Below the pieces are notes generated by a model. The model made no database searches. It saw only the letters and a program-made list of their open reading frames with translations, and was not told the origin of the DNA. Both the position numbers and the translations under genes were made by a program. A stretch of DNA of 46,870 nucleotides from Clostridium sp. SM-530-WT-3G (lineage in GTDB: Bacteria; Bacillota; Clostridia; Clostridiales; Clostridiaceae), in NCBI RefSeq assembly GCF_012843905.1, contig NZ_JABAGC010000024.1:1-46870 (forward strand), read 5' to 3'. Of this stretch, positions 8,201-17,345 are shown in pieces. Position 1 is the first letter of the stretch. Each line of letters begins with the position of its first letter.

Positions 8201-10348
8201 TTATGCAATGCCTAGTAGTCTTACAATAGTAGTAAAAATAAAGCATATGGTTATTCCTGTTATAGTAGGAACTAAAAATGAGATGCCAGTCCACTTTAAG
8301 CTTTGAGTTTCTTTTCTTATTGTCAAGCAGGTTGTACTGCATGGCCAGTGCATAAGTGAAAATAACATTACGCATACAGCTGTATGCCATGTCCATCCAT
8401 TAGCTACTAGAAGGTTATGAAGTGCTGAAGTGCTTTCTAAATCTAAAATTGTACCTGTTGCCATATAGCTCATAATAATTATTGGAATTACAATTTCATT
8501 TGCTGGGAATCCAAGAATAAATGCCATTAATATATATCCATCTAAGCCTATCATATTAGCAAATGGGTTTAAAAATGTTGCACAATGTGTTAGTACACTA
8601 ACACCTCCTATAGTTATATTAGCCATAAGCCAGATTACTATTCCAGCTGGGGCTGCTACAACTACAGCTCTTCCAAGAACAAATAATGTTCTGTCAAATA
8701 TAGAACGAACTATTATTTTGCCAACCTGAGGTTTTCTATAAGGAGGAAGCTCTAAAGTAAATGAAGTAGGTACTCCTTTTAATATTGTTTTTGAAAGCAG
8801 TCTTGAAATCATTAGTGTCATAAAAATACCTAGAAGTATTACACCAGTAAGAATAACTGTAGAAATTACTGATTGAAATGGACCTGTAAACATTCCAGCA
8901 AAAAACATGGTTATAATTGCAATAAGAGTAGGAAAACGTCCATTACATGGAACAAAATTGTTTGTTATTATGGCTATTAATCTTTCTCTTGGAGAGTCTA
9001 TAATTCTGCATCCTACGATACCAGCTGCATTACATCCAAATCCCATACACATTGTAAGAGCCTGTTTTCCACATGCACATGATTTCTTAAAAAAGTTATC
9101 TAAGTTAAAAGCAATTCTAGGAAGGTAACCTAAATCTTCAAGAAGAGTAAATAGAGGGAAAAATATAGCCATTGGAGGTAGCATTACAGAAATAACCCAG
9201 GCTAAAGTTCTATACATACCTTGTATAAGTATACCTTCAACCCATGCAGGAGTACCTATATATACAAAGAATTCAGTGAGCCTGTCTTGTATCCAGAATA
9301 AACCAGCTGAAAGTATTTGAGAAGGTACATTTGCACCAGTTATAGTGAGCCAGAATATTACACCAAGAAGAAGTATCATTAATGGAATTCCAAACTTTTT
9401 AGAAGTTAAAACCTTATCTATTTTTCTATCTCTTGAATTATATTGACTTGTTGAAAAAGTAACACATTCTTTGCATATGTTTTCAGCCTTATTTACTAAT
9501 GTGGATACTATTTCATATCTTAATTTATTATTATCTATTTGATTTTCAGAAAGAAATTTTTTTGCATTCTTTATAGCTTCGGAGATTTCAGAGTCATCAG
9601 TTATATTAAATTTTAGATATTCATTTAGTGAGTTTAATAAGGTCTCTTCATTTTCTAGTAATTTTATTGATACCCATCTAGGATTTATTATTCCCTTTAG
9701 AGATGTGTAGATTTTTGAGTAAATTATTGAAATAGATTTTTCAATAATCTCATTGTATTTGATTTTTATTGGCATCTGTATGATTTTGTTGACTGTAATA
9801 TTATATACAGTATCCATAAGAGCATCAAGCCCTTGTCCTTTAGCTGCACTTGTTGGGATTACAGGTACTCCGAGCATATTGGATAATTTTTTTATATTAA
9901 TAGAAATTCCTTTTCTCTTTGCTTCATCCATCAAGTTGAGGCAAACCACTACGTTATTTGTAATTTCAATAGTTTGAAGAACCAGGTTTAGATTTCGTTC
10001 TAAGCATGTTGCATCTACAACAACTATTGTAAGGTCAGGGTTTCCAAAACATATGAAGTCACGTGCAACTTCTTCTTCAACAGAATTAGCCATTAAAGAA
10101 TAAGTTCCAGGGATATCTATAAGAGTGAATTCAGTATCCTTATGAGTATATTTACCACTGGCATTACTGACTGTTTTACCAGGCCAGTTTCCAGTATGCT
10201 GATTTAATCCAGTAAGATTATTGAAAACTGTACTTTTACCAACATTGGGGTTTCCAGCAAGAGCTATTATTTTATTATTATCTTTACGGGTTAAGTTCAG
10301 CTGTTCATCTAATAAATTAGATCCAGTTGATTTCATAGTTAGTCCCAT
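8201..10348 (-). CDS. feoB: Ferrous iron transporter FeoB
   Basis: 715-aa polytopic inner-membrane Fe(II) transporter with an N-terminal G domain. G motifs in order: GNPNVGKST (G1, about 32-40), a T in the switch region, DIPGTYS (G3), NLMD (G4) and SAAKG (G5). The membrane half contains the duplicated gate domains, with the CNGRFPTL signature. Length is standard. ATG at 10348 has AAGGAG about 11 bases upstream; an internal ATG four codons later is possible. It follows feoA on the same strand with a 166-base spacer that can form alternative hairpins (10356-10467). Likely iron-repressed through the adjacent DtxR-type protein. Confidence 0.95.
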   Translation of the reverse strand: MGLTMKSTGSNLLDEQLNLTRKDNNKIIALAGNPNVGKSTVFNNLTGLNQHTGNWPGKTVSNASGKYTHKDTEFTLIDIPGTYSLMANSVEEEVARDFICFGNPDLTIVVVDATCLERNLNLVLQTIEITNNVVVCLNLMDEAKRKGISINIKKLSNMLGVPVIPTSAAKGQGLDALMDTVYNITVNKIIQMPIKIKYNEIIEKSISIIYSKIYTSLKGIINPRWVSIKLLENEETLLNSLNEYLKFNITDDSEISEAIKNAKKFLSENQIDNNKLRYEIVSTLVNKAENICKECVTFSTSQYNSRDRKIDKVLTSKKFGIPLMILLLGVIFWLTITGANVPSQILSAGLFWIQDRLTEFFVYIGTPAWVEGILIQGMYRTLAWVISVMLPPMAIFFPLFTLLEDLGYLPRIAFNLDNFFKKSCACGKQALTMCMGFGCNAAGIVGCRIIDSPRERLIAIITNNFVPCNGRFPTLIAIITMFFAGMFTGPFQSVISTVILTGVILLGIFMTLMISRLLSKTILKGVPTSFTLELPPYRKPQVGKIIVRSIFDRTLFVLGRAVVVAAPAGIVIWLMANITIGGVSVLTHCATFLNPFANMIGLDGYILMAFILGFPANEIVIPIIIMSYMATGTILDLESTSALHNLLVANGWTWHTAVCVMLFSLMHWPCSTTCLTIRKETQSLKWTGISFLVPTITGITICFIFTTIVRLLGIA

Positions 10349-10355
10349 ATCGTAT

Positions 10356-10467
10356 TAAACTCCTTTACATATTGATATAAGCTCCTATTAAAGTATGCAG
10401 TATCAGTGAATAATACTGAAAAATTTAAGATTATATTCTGCTATTTAGGAATTTTAATAGGAGTTCA
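10356..10467 (-). promoter_or_regulatory. feoA-feoB spacer with two mutually exclusive RNA pairings
   Basis: In the minus-strand transcript a perfect 11-bp stem forms between plus positions 10453-10463 and 10382-10392 (CTCCTATTAAA with TTTAATAGGAG). It encloses a smaller hairpin, CAGTAT/ATACTG (10398-10403, 10413-10418). The left arm, read as UGAACUCCU (10467-10459), can instead pair over nine positions (one G-U) with AGGAGUUUA (10364-10356). That segment is the feoB Shine-Dalgarno. The two pairings exclude each other, which is the arrangement expected of a translational switch. No effector can be inferred. Confidence 0.45.
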
Positions 10468-10514
10468 TTAATATTTATAATTAGAGATATTTAAGTTGAC
10501 TTAAATAATCTACT

Positions 10515-10766
10515 TTACATCGCTTCAACAATTATTTTTGAGGCATCTTCTGCTCTTATAGCTATTACGGTACCACGTATTAAATAAGCTATAGGATCAC
10601 CAGATGGACTTTTAGAAAGGGGAATGATACTTGTACCATTAATTATTCCTAAATCTAGAAATCGTCTTTGGATAGAACCTTCAGCATTAATATTTTTTAC
10701 ATAACATTCAGTGTCTAAATTTACATTGTTTAAAGTTTTAGTATAACTGGTTTTTTTATTATTCAT
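10515..10766 (-). CDS. feoA: Ferrous iron transport protein FeoA
   Basis: 83-aa cytoplasmic SH3-like beta-barrel protein of the FeoA family, an accessory to FeoB-mediated Fe(II) uptake. Typical features are the RRFLDLGIINGTSI stretch in the middle and the IRGTVIAIRAEDASKI C-terminal strand region. ATG with AAAGGAAA upstream. First gene of the feoA-feoB operon, divergent from the DtxR-family gene, with an operator-like dyad in the 126-base gap between them. Confidence 0.92.
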   Translation of the reverse strand: MNNKKTSYTKTLNNVNLDTECYVKNINAEGSIQRRFLDLGIINGTSIIPLSKSPSGDPIAYLIRGTVIAIRAEDASKIIVEAM

Positions 10767-10806
10767 AGCAATTTCCTTTCGTGTTTTAAAAGTTTTTACT
10801 AAGGTT

Positions 10807-10839
10807 TTAGTCTAAAGAAAAAATCTTTCTCTAAACTAA
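10807..10839. promoter_or_regulatory. DtxR/IdeR-type operator dyad
   Basis: TTAGTCTAAAGA (10807-10818) is mirrored by TCTCTAAACTAA (10828-10839), matching at 10 of 12 positions with both differences transitions. The left half itself contains the palindrome TTAGTCTAA. The TTAG...CTAA core resembles iron boxes bound by DtxR-family repressors. It lies between feoA and the DtxR-family gene and could control both. Confidence 0.55.
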
Positions 10840-10892
10840 CATATGAAGATTAGGACAAAATTGACATTTATTTTTGAAAGGATGTTTTTATA

Positions 10893-11381
10893 TTGGGAAA
10901 ATCTAAGAAAGACTTTCATACAGTACGAGGATATGAAAATATAAATATGAATAAAAAGCTACTTACACCATCAATGGAGGATTACCTTGAAATGATATAT
11001 AGGTGTAGCCAAAATGAAGAATTTGTAAGATTAAATAGAATTGCTCAAAAGCTTAATGTAAGAGATTCTTCTGCATCTAAAATGATGAAGAAATTAGGCG
11101 AATTAAATCTTATTAAATATGAAAGATATGGAGTAATAATGCTTACAGAACAAGGAAAAAGGATAGGGAGTTATCTTTTAATTAGGCATAATATAATAGA
11201 TAAGTTTTTTGAATATATTGGAAAAACTGATGATACATTATCAGAAATAGAATTAATTGAACATGTTATAAGCAGTGAAACAGTCGAAAACATGTATTTT
11301 TTTAATAAGTTTTTAGAAGAAAATAAAGATATACTTGAGGAATATAATAGATTTAAGAAGGATAAAAAATTAAAATATTAA
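10893..11381 (+). CDS. DtxR/MntR-family metal-dependent regulator
   Basis: 162-aa regulator with an N-terminal winged helix (about residues 24-85, motif LTPSMEDYLEMIY, then RLNRIAQKLNVRDSSASKMMKKL) and a helical dimerisation/metal-binding domain. The HNIIDKFFEYIG and ELIEHVISSETVENM stretches match the family. It has no C-terminal SH3-like domain, so it is of the short MntR/IdeR-like form. TTG start with AAAGGA ten bases before. Divergent from feoAB, with a TTAG-type dyad between, so most likely an Fe(II)-responsive repressor of feoAB. Whether it senses Fe or Mn cannot be decided from sequence. Ends at the hairpin at 11440. Confidence 0.88.
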   Translation: MGKSKKDFHTVRGYENINMNKKLLTPSMEDYLEMIYRCSQNEEFVRLNRIAQKLNVRDSSASKMMKKLGELNLIKYERYGVIMLTEQGKRIGSYLLIRHNIIDKFFEYIGKTDDTLSEIELIEHVISSETVENMYFFNKFLEENKDILEEYNRFKKDKKLKY

Positions 11382-11439
11382 TGATTTTTTTATGGATGTA
11401 TTAACATAATATGTTTGTAAGAAAATGTTTTTATTTAAG

Positions 11440-11490
11440 AATAAATTATGTGTTATAGTTCAGCTATACATATAATTTATTTTTTATTTT
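11440..11490 (+). terminator. Terminator of the DtxR-family gene
   Basis: AATAAATTAT (11440-11449) pairs with ATAATTTATT (11472-11481), with inner TG/CA and ATAG/CTAT pairs, then TTTTATTTT. Confidence 0.65.
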
Positions 11491-11543
11491 GCAACATTTA
11501 ATTATTGCTAATTGTATTTTATATAGAAGGGAGGATATCTTCA

Positions 11544-12035
11544 TTGAATGATATTTCGTTACGTACGCATGAAATAATCGAGAAAGATTTAGACTGTTAT
11601 GGAGATATGATTCTGAGATTAGCATATTCTTATATGAAAAATATCCATGATGCTGAAGATATAGTACAGGATGTATTTGTTCAACTTATGAAAAATATTG
11701 ATAAATTTGAGAGCAATGAACATAAAAAATCATGGCTTATAACAGTAACGAGAAATCTGTGCAAGAATAAATTAAAGTCCTCTTGGTTTAAAAAGAGAGA
11801 CGAATTAGTTGAGATGCCCTATTACGATAAATATAAAAATAATGATGTACTTGATACGGTTATGAAGCTCCCACTTAAATATAGGGAGGTTATACATTTG
11901 TTTTATTATGAAGATTATTCAACAGCGCAGATAGCTGAGATTGTTGGAAAAAAGGAATCTACAGTGCGATCATTATTACATAGGGGAAGGAATATCCTAA
12001 AAGATATCTTAAAGGAGGAGTATGATTTTGAGTAA
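11544..12035 (+). CDS. ECF-type RNA polymerase sigma factor
   Basis: 163-aa sigma-70 family protein with region 2 (AYSYMKNIHDAEDIVQDVFVQ, split here for length: DAEDIVQDVF is the diagnostic core) and region 4 (LPLKYREVIHLFYYEDYS followed by the STVRSLLHRGRNILKD helix). The start is TTG at 11544, nine bases after GGAGG (11530-11534). An upstream in-frame start at 11505 would put the ribosome binding site inside the gene and is rejected. The gene overlaps the next one, which encodes a membrane-anchored anti-sigma-like protein, so the pair is probably translationally coupled. The regulon is unknown; peptidoglycan genes follow directly. Confidence 0.9.
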   Translation: MNDISLRTHEIIEKDLDCYGDMILRLAYSYMKNIHDAEDIVQDVFVQLMKNIDKFESNEHKKSWLITVTRNLCKNKLKSSWFKKRDELVEMPYYDKYKNNDVLDTVMKLPLKYREVIHLFYYEDYSTAQIAEIVGKKESTVRSLLHRGRNILKDILKEEYDFE

Positions 12036-13164
12036 GAAATATATCGAATCCATGAATAAGATTACTATGGATGATAAACTAAAGAAAAAAATACTTGAAA
12101 AAGTATCACAGGTAAGTGAAGAGGAAATAAATAATAATATTATTGATATAAATAAAAGACATGGCAGAGGCCAGAGAAGGTTTGCTGGAGTTGGGGCTGC
12201 ATGTTGTGCTCTTATTGTATGTGTAGGATTAAAAATTAAGTTTCCTGAGCTTTTTAATATTAATAATAAAAATATGGATTCTAGTAATGAAACGGTAGTA
12301 AACAATGATTCAGAGGTTAATGATAATAACAATATTTTAGAAAACACAGATAAATACAATACTAGTAATAATGATATAAATAATAATAGTTCTGTCAATA
12401 ATTCTATTTCTTTAGATTATGAACCAGAAACTAAGAGTGAAGAGGCTTCTTCAAATAATATTGCGCGAGAAAATAAACAGGAATCTAATAGAATAAAAAC
12501 TAATAAAAGCAATCAGATATCTAGTACTGAAAAAAGTGTTAGGAACACAGTAAATAAAGAGGTAAATAGTACAGACAATCAGAATAATAATCAGATTGAG
12601 TCTGATAATACTCAAAATAAAATAGTAAATGATAGTTATGAAGAAAATAATGCTTATAAAGAGGATACTTCCAATAAGAACGAACCTTCAGTTATATCAG
12701 AAAATAATCATGGGAAAGAATATTTACAGAATGATATAGCTAAAGATACAGTTTCGGAAATGGATAATAAAAATAATATTTCATCTTCAAAAAGAATAGT
12801 TGACGAATCATTTGAAGATGAAGATATAGAAAATGATTTTAAGATTCCCAAAGCATTAAAAAATGATTGTGAAATAAAAGAGACATTAATAGATTCTAAT
12901 GATTCAATAAAGGTAGTATATAAAGATAAGGAATACGGAGATGGAGAGCTTATAATATCATCTAAAGAAATTGCTGATAATAATAAAAATTTCAGTAGTG
13001 TAGAAAATATTAAAACATCAGAAGGTAATGCTGTTATTAAAATCAGCGAAGATGGAAAAGAAAAATATGCAGACTGGAAATATGAAAATAAATATTATTC
13101 ATTGTATACAAAAGGAAATGTAGATGATAACAAAATAATATATATAATTGAAAGCTGTAGATAA
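12028..13164 (+). CDS. Membrane-anchored anti-sigma-like protein with Asn/Ser-rich linker
   Basis: Cytoplasmic N-terminus of about 50 residues (helical, Lys-rich, typical of ECF anti-sigma factors), one transmembrane helix (about 52-72), then about 190 residues very rich in Asn, Ser, Asp and Glu. A folded C-terminal domain of about 100 residues contains EKYADWKYENKYYSLYTKG, like the extracellular DUF4367-type domains of clostridial anti-sigma factors. It would hold the sigma factor at the membrane until an envelope signal releases it. The start is uncertain: TTG at 12028 is nine bases after AAAGGAGG, whereas ATG at 12022 is only three bases after it. Either start overlaps the sigma gene. Confidence 0.75.
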   Translation: MSKKYIESMNKITMDDKLKKKILEKVSQVSEEEINNNIIDINKRHGRGQRRFAGVGAACCALIVCVGLKIKFPELFNINNKNMDSSNETVVNNDSEVNDNNNILENTDKYNTSNNDINNNSSVNNSISLDYEPETKSEEASSNNIARENKQESNRIKTNKSNQISSTEKSVRNTVNKEVNSTDNQNNNQIESDNTQNKIVNDSYEENNAYKEDTSNKNEPSVISENNHGKEYLQNDIAKDTVSEMDNKNNISSSKRIVDESFEDEDIENDFKIPKALKNDCEIKETLIDSNDSIKVVYKDKEYGDGELIISSKEIADNNKNFSSVENIKTSEGNAVIKISEDGKEKYADWKYENKYYSLYTKGNVDDNKIIYIIESCR

Positions 13165-13185
13165 TTTAATAATCTTGGGAAAGAT

Positions 13186-13245
13186 AAATAGTGTATATTT
13201 CGTTTGTTTAATATGCAAATGAATATACACTATTTGTATATTTTG
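13186..13245 (+). terminator. 21-bp hairpin after the anti-sigma gene
   Basis: Positions 13186-13206 and 13215-13235 are complementary over about 20 pairs with one G-U and a 9-base loop, followed by GTATATTTT. Strong intrinsic terminator despite the weak U-tail. The rest of the gap up to 13461 is AT-rich without a gene. Confidence 0.75.
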
Positions 13246-13461
13246 TGAAATACATTATTATTTTATATTAAATGATATATAAAAAATTATTTTAATATGT
13301 TATATTAGTATTTGTAATTATTAAATATATTTTATACTATTTTTGGTATAATTTTTGCTAAAAATGTAATAATACAGTAATTGATAGCTTGTTTTGGGTT
13401 ATTTGCCTATAAAGGACAAGTTTTTACTGTGAAATTGTATAACATGAGGGAGGGATAGTTT

Positions 13462-14856
13462 GTGGAAAAACGAAGCAAGAGGAATAAGAGTAAAAACGAT
13501 CTATTAAAAAAAGGAATAGTAGCATCCCTTTGTCTGTTAGCTGCCATTTATTTGGGAATATCAGCTTATTTTATTAATCACTTTTACTTTGGAACTACAA
13601 TAAATTGCGTGAATGTTTCAGGAAAAAGTGTTAATGAAGCAAATGAAGCATTAGAAGCTCAGATGAATAATTATTCTATTAAACTTGAAGGTAGAAATAA
13701 TATGAGCGATGAGATAAAAGGAAGTGATATTGATTTATCTTATGATCCTAAAGGACAACTTGAAGAGCTGAAGAAACAGCAGAATCCATTACTATGGATA
13801 GTATCTTTATTCAAAAAAGAGAATATTGAATTAAATGGAATAGTATCATTTAATGACACTCTTCTAAATGAACAAATTGATAATTTATCAGTTGTGAAAA
13901 ATAAAAAAGTTGAAAATCCACAAAATGCAAGCTTTAAATATGGAAGCAATGGATTTGAAATTGTAGATGAAGTTAAGGGAAATAAAATAGATATTGATGC
14001 ATTACGCCAAAATGTAGCTAATGCGATAATGGAAGGACAAGAAACATTAGATTTAGATGATTCTTATGTAAAACCGGAGTATACTGCAAATTCTGAAAAA
14101 ACAGCAGCTGCAAAAGATGAACTTAATGGATATGTAAAAGCTAAGATAACATATGATTTTGGAGATAGAAATGAAGTCTTAGATGGTTCTACAATAAGTC
14201 AATGGCTTGATGTAGATGATGATATGAATGTAATTTTTAATGAGAAAAAGGTATATTCATATGTTGAAGGTCTAGCTAGAAAATATAATACATTTGGTGG
14301 AAATCGTAACTTCACTACAACTTCAGGAAAGCAGATTACTGTAAGTGGTGGAAATTATGGATGGATTATAGACAAGTCAAAAGAAGTAAAAGAATTAATA
14401 AATGATATAAAAGAAGGAAAGGTTGAAGAAAGACAACCAGAATATTCTCAAACTGCTATATCTAGAGATATAGATGATGTAGGAAATACATATGTAGAGA
14501 TTGATATGACACAACAACATTTATGGTATTACAAAGATGGAGCTTTAGTTGCTGATGGTGATGTTGTAACAGGTAATAAAGCACTTAATCACTCTACACC
14601 AGTAGGAACATATAGAATTACATATAAAGAGAAGAATGCAACATTAAAAGGTGAAGATTATGAATCTAAGGTAACATATTGGATGCCGTTTAATGGAAAT
14701 ATAGGTGTTCATGATGCTATCTGGAGAGATAAGTTTGGAGGACAAATTTATCTTACAAATGGTTCTCATGGATGTGTAAATGCGCCATATGCACTTGCAG
14801 AAAAAATATTTAATAATATAGAAGCGGGTATACCTGTTATATGTTATTATGAATAA
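13462..14856 (+). CDS. L,D-transpeptidase (YkuD) with VanW-type N-terminal domain
   Basis: 464 aa. Short basic cytoplasmic tail, a signal-anchor helix (about 16-38), two repeated PG-binding modules of the kind found in VanW/L,D-transpeptidase proteins, and a C-terminal YkuD catalytic domain. His417 lies in GVHD, and Ser435-His436-Gly437-Cys438 form the active-site SHGCVN motif. The enzyme would make 3-3 peptidoglycan cross-links outside the membrane. GTG start with GGAGGG upstream. It directly follows the sigma/anti-sigma pair behind a terminator, so it may belong to that envelope-stress regulon. Convergent with the amidase-like gene. Confidence 0.9.
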   Translation: MEKRSKRNKSKNDLLKKGIVASLCLLAAIYLGISAYFINHFYFGTTINCVNVSGKSVNEANEALEAQMNNYSIKLEGRNNMSDEIKGSDIDLSYDPKGQLEELKKQQNPLLWIVSLFKKENIELNGIVSFNDTLLNEQIDNLSVVKNKKVENPQNASFKYGSNGFEIVDEVKGNKIDIDALRQNVANAIMEGQETLDLDDSYVKPEYTANSEKTAAAKDELNGYVKAKITYDFGDRNEVLDGSTISQWLDVDDDMNVIFNEKKVYSYVEGLARKYNTFGGNRNFTTTSGKQITVSGGNYGWIIDKSKEVKELINDIKEGKVEERQPEYSQTAISRDIDDVGNTYVEIDMTQQHLWYYKDGALVADGDVVTGNKALNHSTPVGTYRITYKEKNATLKGEDYESKVTYWMPFNGNIGVHDAIWRDKFGGQIYLTNGSHGCVNAPYALAEKIFNNIEAGIPVICYYE

Positions 14857-14883
14857 AATTAATTTTAAAAATTGTTTTAAAAG

Positions 14884-14938
14884 ACCTGTAGTTTTGGTTT
14901 AATTATAAATCTAAACTACAGGTTTTTTATGGCATGTT
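14884..14938 (+). terminator. Terminator of the L,D-transpeptidase gene
   Basis: ACCTGTAGTTT (14884-14894) pairs perfectly with AAACTACAGGT (14923-14933), followed by TTTTT. Confidence 0.85.
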
Positions 14939-15079
14939 GTGAATAATTGTTTTAATGTAGAGTTTCAATATTTATTATCTACTATATTTAAAATTTTAAA
15001 CATTATTTTTTATGTATTACAAGTTTTATATGAATGTTGATAGTATGAATTTTAGGATAAATAATCATAAGACTTATTA

Positions 15080-16207
15080 TTAGTAATTTACATGAATAAG
15101 CCAGAATTTTATTTTCTTATCGCTCCAGCCTAAATCCCAAGGAACATCATTTCTATCAGTATTGTGGCATGTAACGAGAGAATATCCTTTTGAATCAGCG
15201 CCACTTACTACAGAAATATGTGTTATATCACCCTTTTTTTCATATGCTACAAAATCTCCAGGAAGAAGTTTATATGAAGCTTTATATACTTTTTCATAGC
15301 TTCCTTTTGCTATTACAGAAGCCCTTCCACTGTTTAGCATATAGTATGTGAATTTGTCAGCATTTATCCACGGACCTGAAGCACTTCCTTTATCATAAAC
15401 CCATTTTGATGTTTCTTTGAATTTACCGCCTTCATGAAGTATTTGAGAAGCAAAGTTTGCACAGTCTCCACCTTCACAGTTGAAATTTCTATAGTTTTTA
15501 TTATATTTATATCCGTATTCTGGTTCGGTAGCAGCACCACAGTACATTTTTGCATATTTTGTTGCGTTTACTCTGCGTTCATTTAAATTAGAAAAATCTC
15601 TTGGGGGTTGTGTTTTTATATATTCTTTTATTGAATCTACTTTTATATTTTCTAAGTTAAGAGAATCAGCAAAGGGATCAGTATACCATTCCTTTGAAAC
15701 AATCCATTCATTATCTACATTTTTTAAGGTTAATGAATGATATGTACCTATCCTTGAACTATTTATTTTATCAGGTTCATCAGGATATATGTATTTATAT
15801 TGAGTATTACATAATACATAAAAAGAATATCTGTCTTTATCTTTGGAAGGTGTAATTTTTCTTATTATTATGTTAGGAATTATATCTATAAATTGTACAC
15901 CTTGTTTTTCAGCCCAATTATTTATGTATTGTATCTTTTTTTCTTCATATTCATAAGCCCATTGGCCAAACTTATTGTCAGTATCATAAAGATTCTCAAT
16001 AGAATCTAAATCTTTTGTAAGAATAGCTTTATTTCTTATCTGAAATAGATTTTTGACACAATTTTTAACATCATCCTCACAGATTTCATCAGAAGATTCA
16101 GCCATTACATTATTCTTATTTACGAAGAATGTACTAAGACTTATAGATAGAAGAAAAATAGATATAAACCGCAACAGTTTCTTCCTGTATGGAGCATATA
16201 TATTCAT
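15080..16207 (-). CDS. Secreted amidase-domain protein (Amidase_6 type)
   Basis: 375 aa with an N-terminal signal peptide or anchor (basic residues, then about 20 hydrophobic, ending before AESSDE). A middle region of NTF2/SLH-free mixed sequence follows. The C-terminal domain has the Amidase_6 signatures: RRVNATKYAKMYCG, a stretch of Tyr/Asn, then GGDCANFASQILHEGG with catalytic-type Cys249, and DITHISVVSG with the His. It probably hydrolyses cell-wall or related amide bonds outside the cell. ATG at 16207 is preferred; an in-frame TTG three codons upstream is possible because the ribosome binding site is weak. It lies downstream of the M15 gene on the same strand, 82 bases apart. Confidence 0.82.
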   Translation of the reverse strand: MNIYAPYRKKLLRFISIFLLSISLSTFFVNKNNVMAESSDEICEDDVKNCVKNLFQIRNKAILTKDLDSIENLYDTDNKFGQWAYEYEEKKIQYINNWAEKQGVQFIDIIPNIIIRKITPSKDKDRYSFYVLCNTQYKYIYPDEPDKINSSRIGTYHSLTLKNVDNEWIVSKEWYTDPFADSLNLENIKVDSIKEYIKTQPPRDFSNLNERRVNATKYAKMYCGAATEPEYGYKYNKNYRNFNCEGGDCANFASQILHEGGKFKETSKWVYDKGSASGPWINADKFTYYMLNSGRASVIAKGSYEKVYKASYKLLPGDFVAYEKKGDITHISVVSGADSKGYSLVTCHNTDRNDVPWDLGWSDKKIKFWLIHVNY

Positions 16208-16289
16208 AATATACAACTTCTTTCTTGAGTGAATTAAATTTTGTAAGCATAGTCCTTATTGTGTAAATATATTATTTTAAAAGTAAGTT

Positions 16290-17345
16290 TTATATTGAAT
16301 TTTCAATGGTATTTATATATTCCTTAATTTTTTCATCATCTTCAGGGACTCCACTATACCAATTGTTATCTTTATTCCAATTGCTAAAGTATTTAGCTTT
16401 TAAGATTATTTCAGGTCTATATTCAAAGTGCATTATATCAAAATGTCCCCATTTACCACCCCATATGAAGTTATTATTTTCAAATGCAGTTACAAGTTCA
16501 TCAGGGTATTCCTTAAGCCTTGATTCAGCAGCAGCTTCAGAACCCCATTTCCAGTAATCGCGTTTATCTGTATTAAGATCTAATGCAATGCCATATGAGT
16601 GTGGACTTAATTTTCCAGTACCGGCAATAACTCTATAGTTATATGTTCCACATCCAGGATACAAAAGATTGCTTATAGCACCATGAGTTTTTGTAAGAGG
16701 TATAATTTCCTTAAGAGCAGCTTCTAAGCATACATTTGCATTATTATGGCTATTAAACTGACATGAGGGGTATCCATATTTAAGACTTACAAGATTTTTT
16801 TCAATTGCAGCTTTTGAACCACCATAGACTTCATTTAAAAATTCATAATTTCTGCAACGTCCAGGATCAAATGATTTAGGGGGGACTTTATTATCTTTAT
16901 CTAATGGATATCTATCTTCTAAAATATCTTGAAGGTCAGGATTATCTATTTTATTTTCAGGAGATTTATCTTTTTTATCATCATAAATAAATTTTTTTCC
17001 AGACTTCATGACAATATAAACATTTCCAGAATTATCTTTTTCAATGCCAGTTATGTACTCAGGATAAGCAATCATTAATACTAGTAAATCTTGTTTCATC
17101 TGAGTATCATAATCTTGCTCAGTTGAGTCATAATTCATAGTGATACTTTTAGTATTAAAAGCTACTATAGAATCGGATGTATTTGAATAATTATTATCAA
17201 AAGAAGTTAAATTTAAAGTATCCCTTATTATGTTTCTATTTAATTTTGCAGCATATTGTTTATATGTATATGCAGATGTGGTATTTACGATATCTGCAAC
17301 TGGAAGACTTATACATAAAAGAGATATAAATAATCGTTTAATCAT
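16290..17345 (-). CDS. Secreted M15-family D-Ala-D-Ala carboxypeptidase-like protein
   Basis: 351 aa beginning with a signal peptide (MIKRLFISLLCISLPVADIV). After about 150 residues of linker, the C-terminal part carries the M15 zinc-peptidase motifs SPHSYGIALDLN (zinc ligands His249 and Asp256) and WGHFDIMHFEY (His301 region and ligand His306). This is the VanY/Peptidase_M15_4 type, which trims terminal D-Ala from peptidoglycan stem peptides. The start is ATG at 17345, with AAAGGTG eight bases upstream; the longer GTG start would overlap that site. Probably co-transcribed with the amidase-like gene downstream. Confidence 0.85.
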   Translation of the reverse strand: MIKRLFISLLCISLPVADIVNTTSAYTYKQYAAKLNRNIIRDTLNLTSFDNNYSNTSDSIVAFNTKSITMNYDSTEQDYDTQMKQDLLVLMIAYPEYITGIEKDNSGNVYIVMKSGKKFIYDDKKDKSPENKIDNPDLQDILEDRYPLDKDNKVPPKSFDPGRCRNYEFLNEVYGGSKAAIEKNLVSLKYGYPSCQFNSHNNANVCLEAALKEIIPLTKTHGAISNLLYPGCGTYNYRVIAGTGKLSPHSYGIALDLNTDKRDYWKWGSEAAAESRLKEYPDELVTAFENNNFIWGGKWGHFDIMHFEYRPEIILKAKYFSNWNKDNNWYSGVPEDDEKIKEYINTIENSI

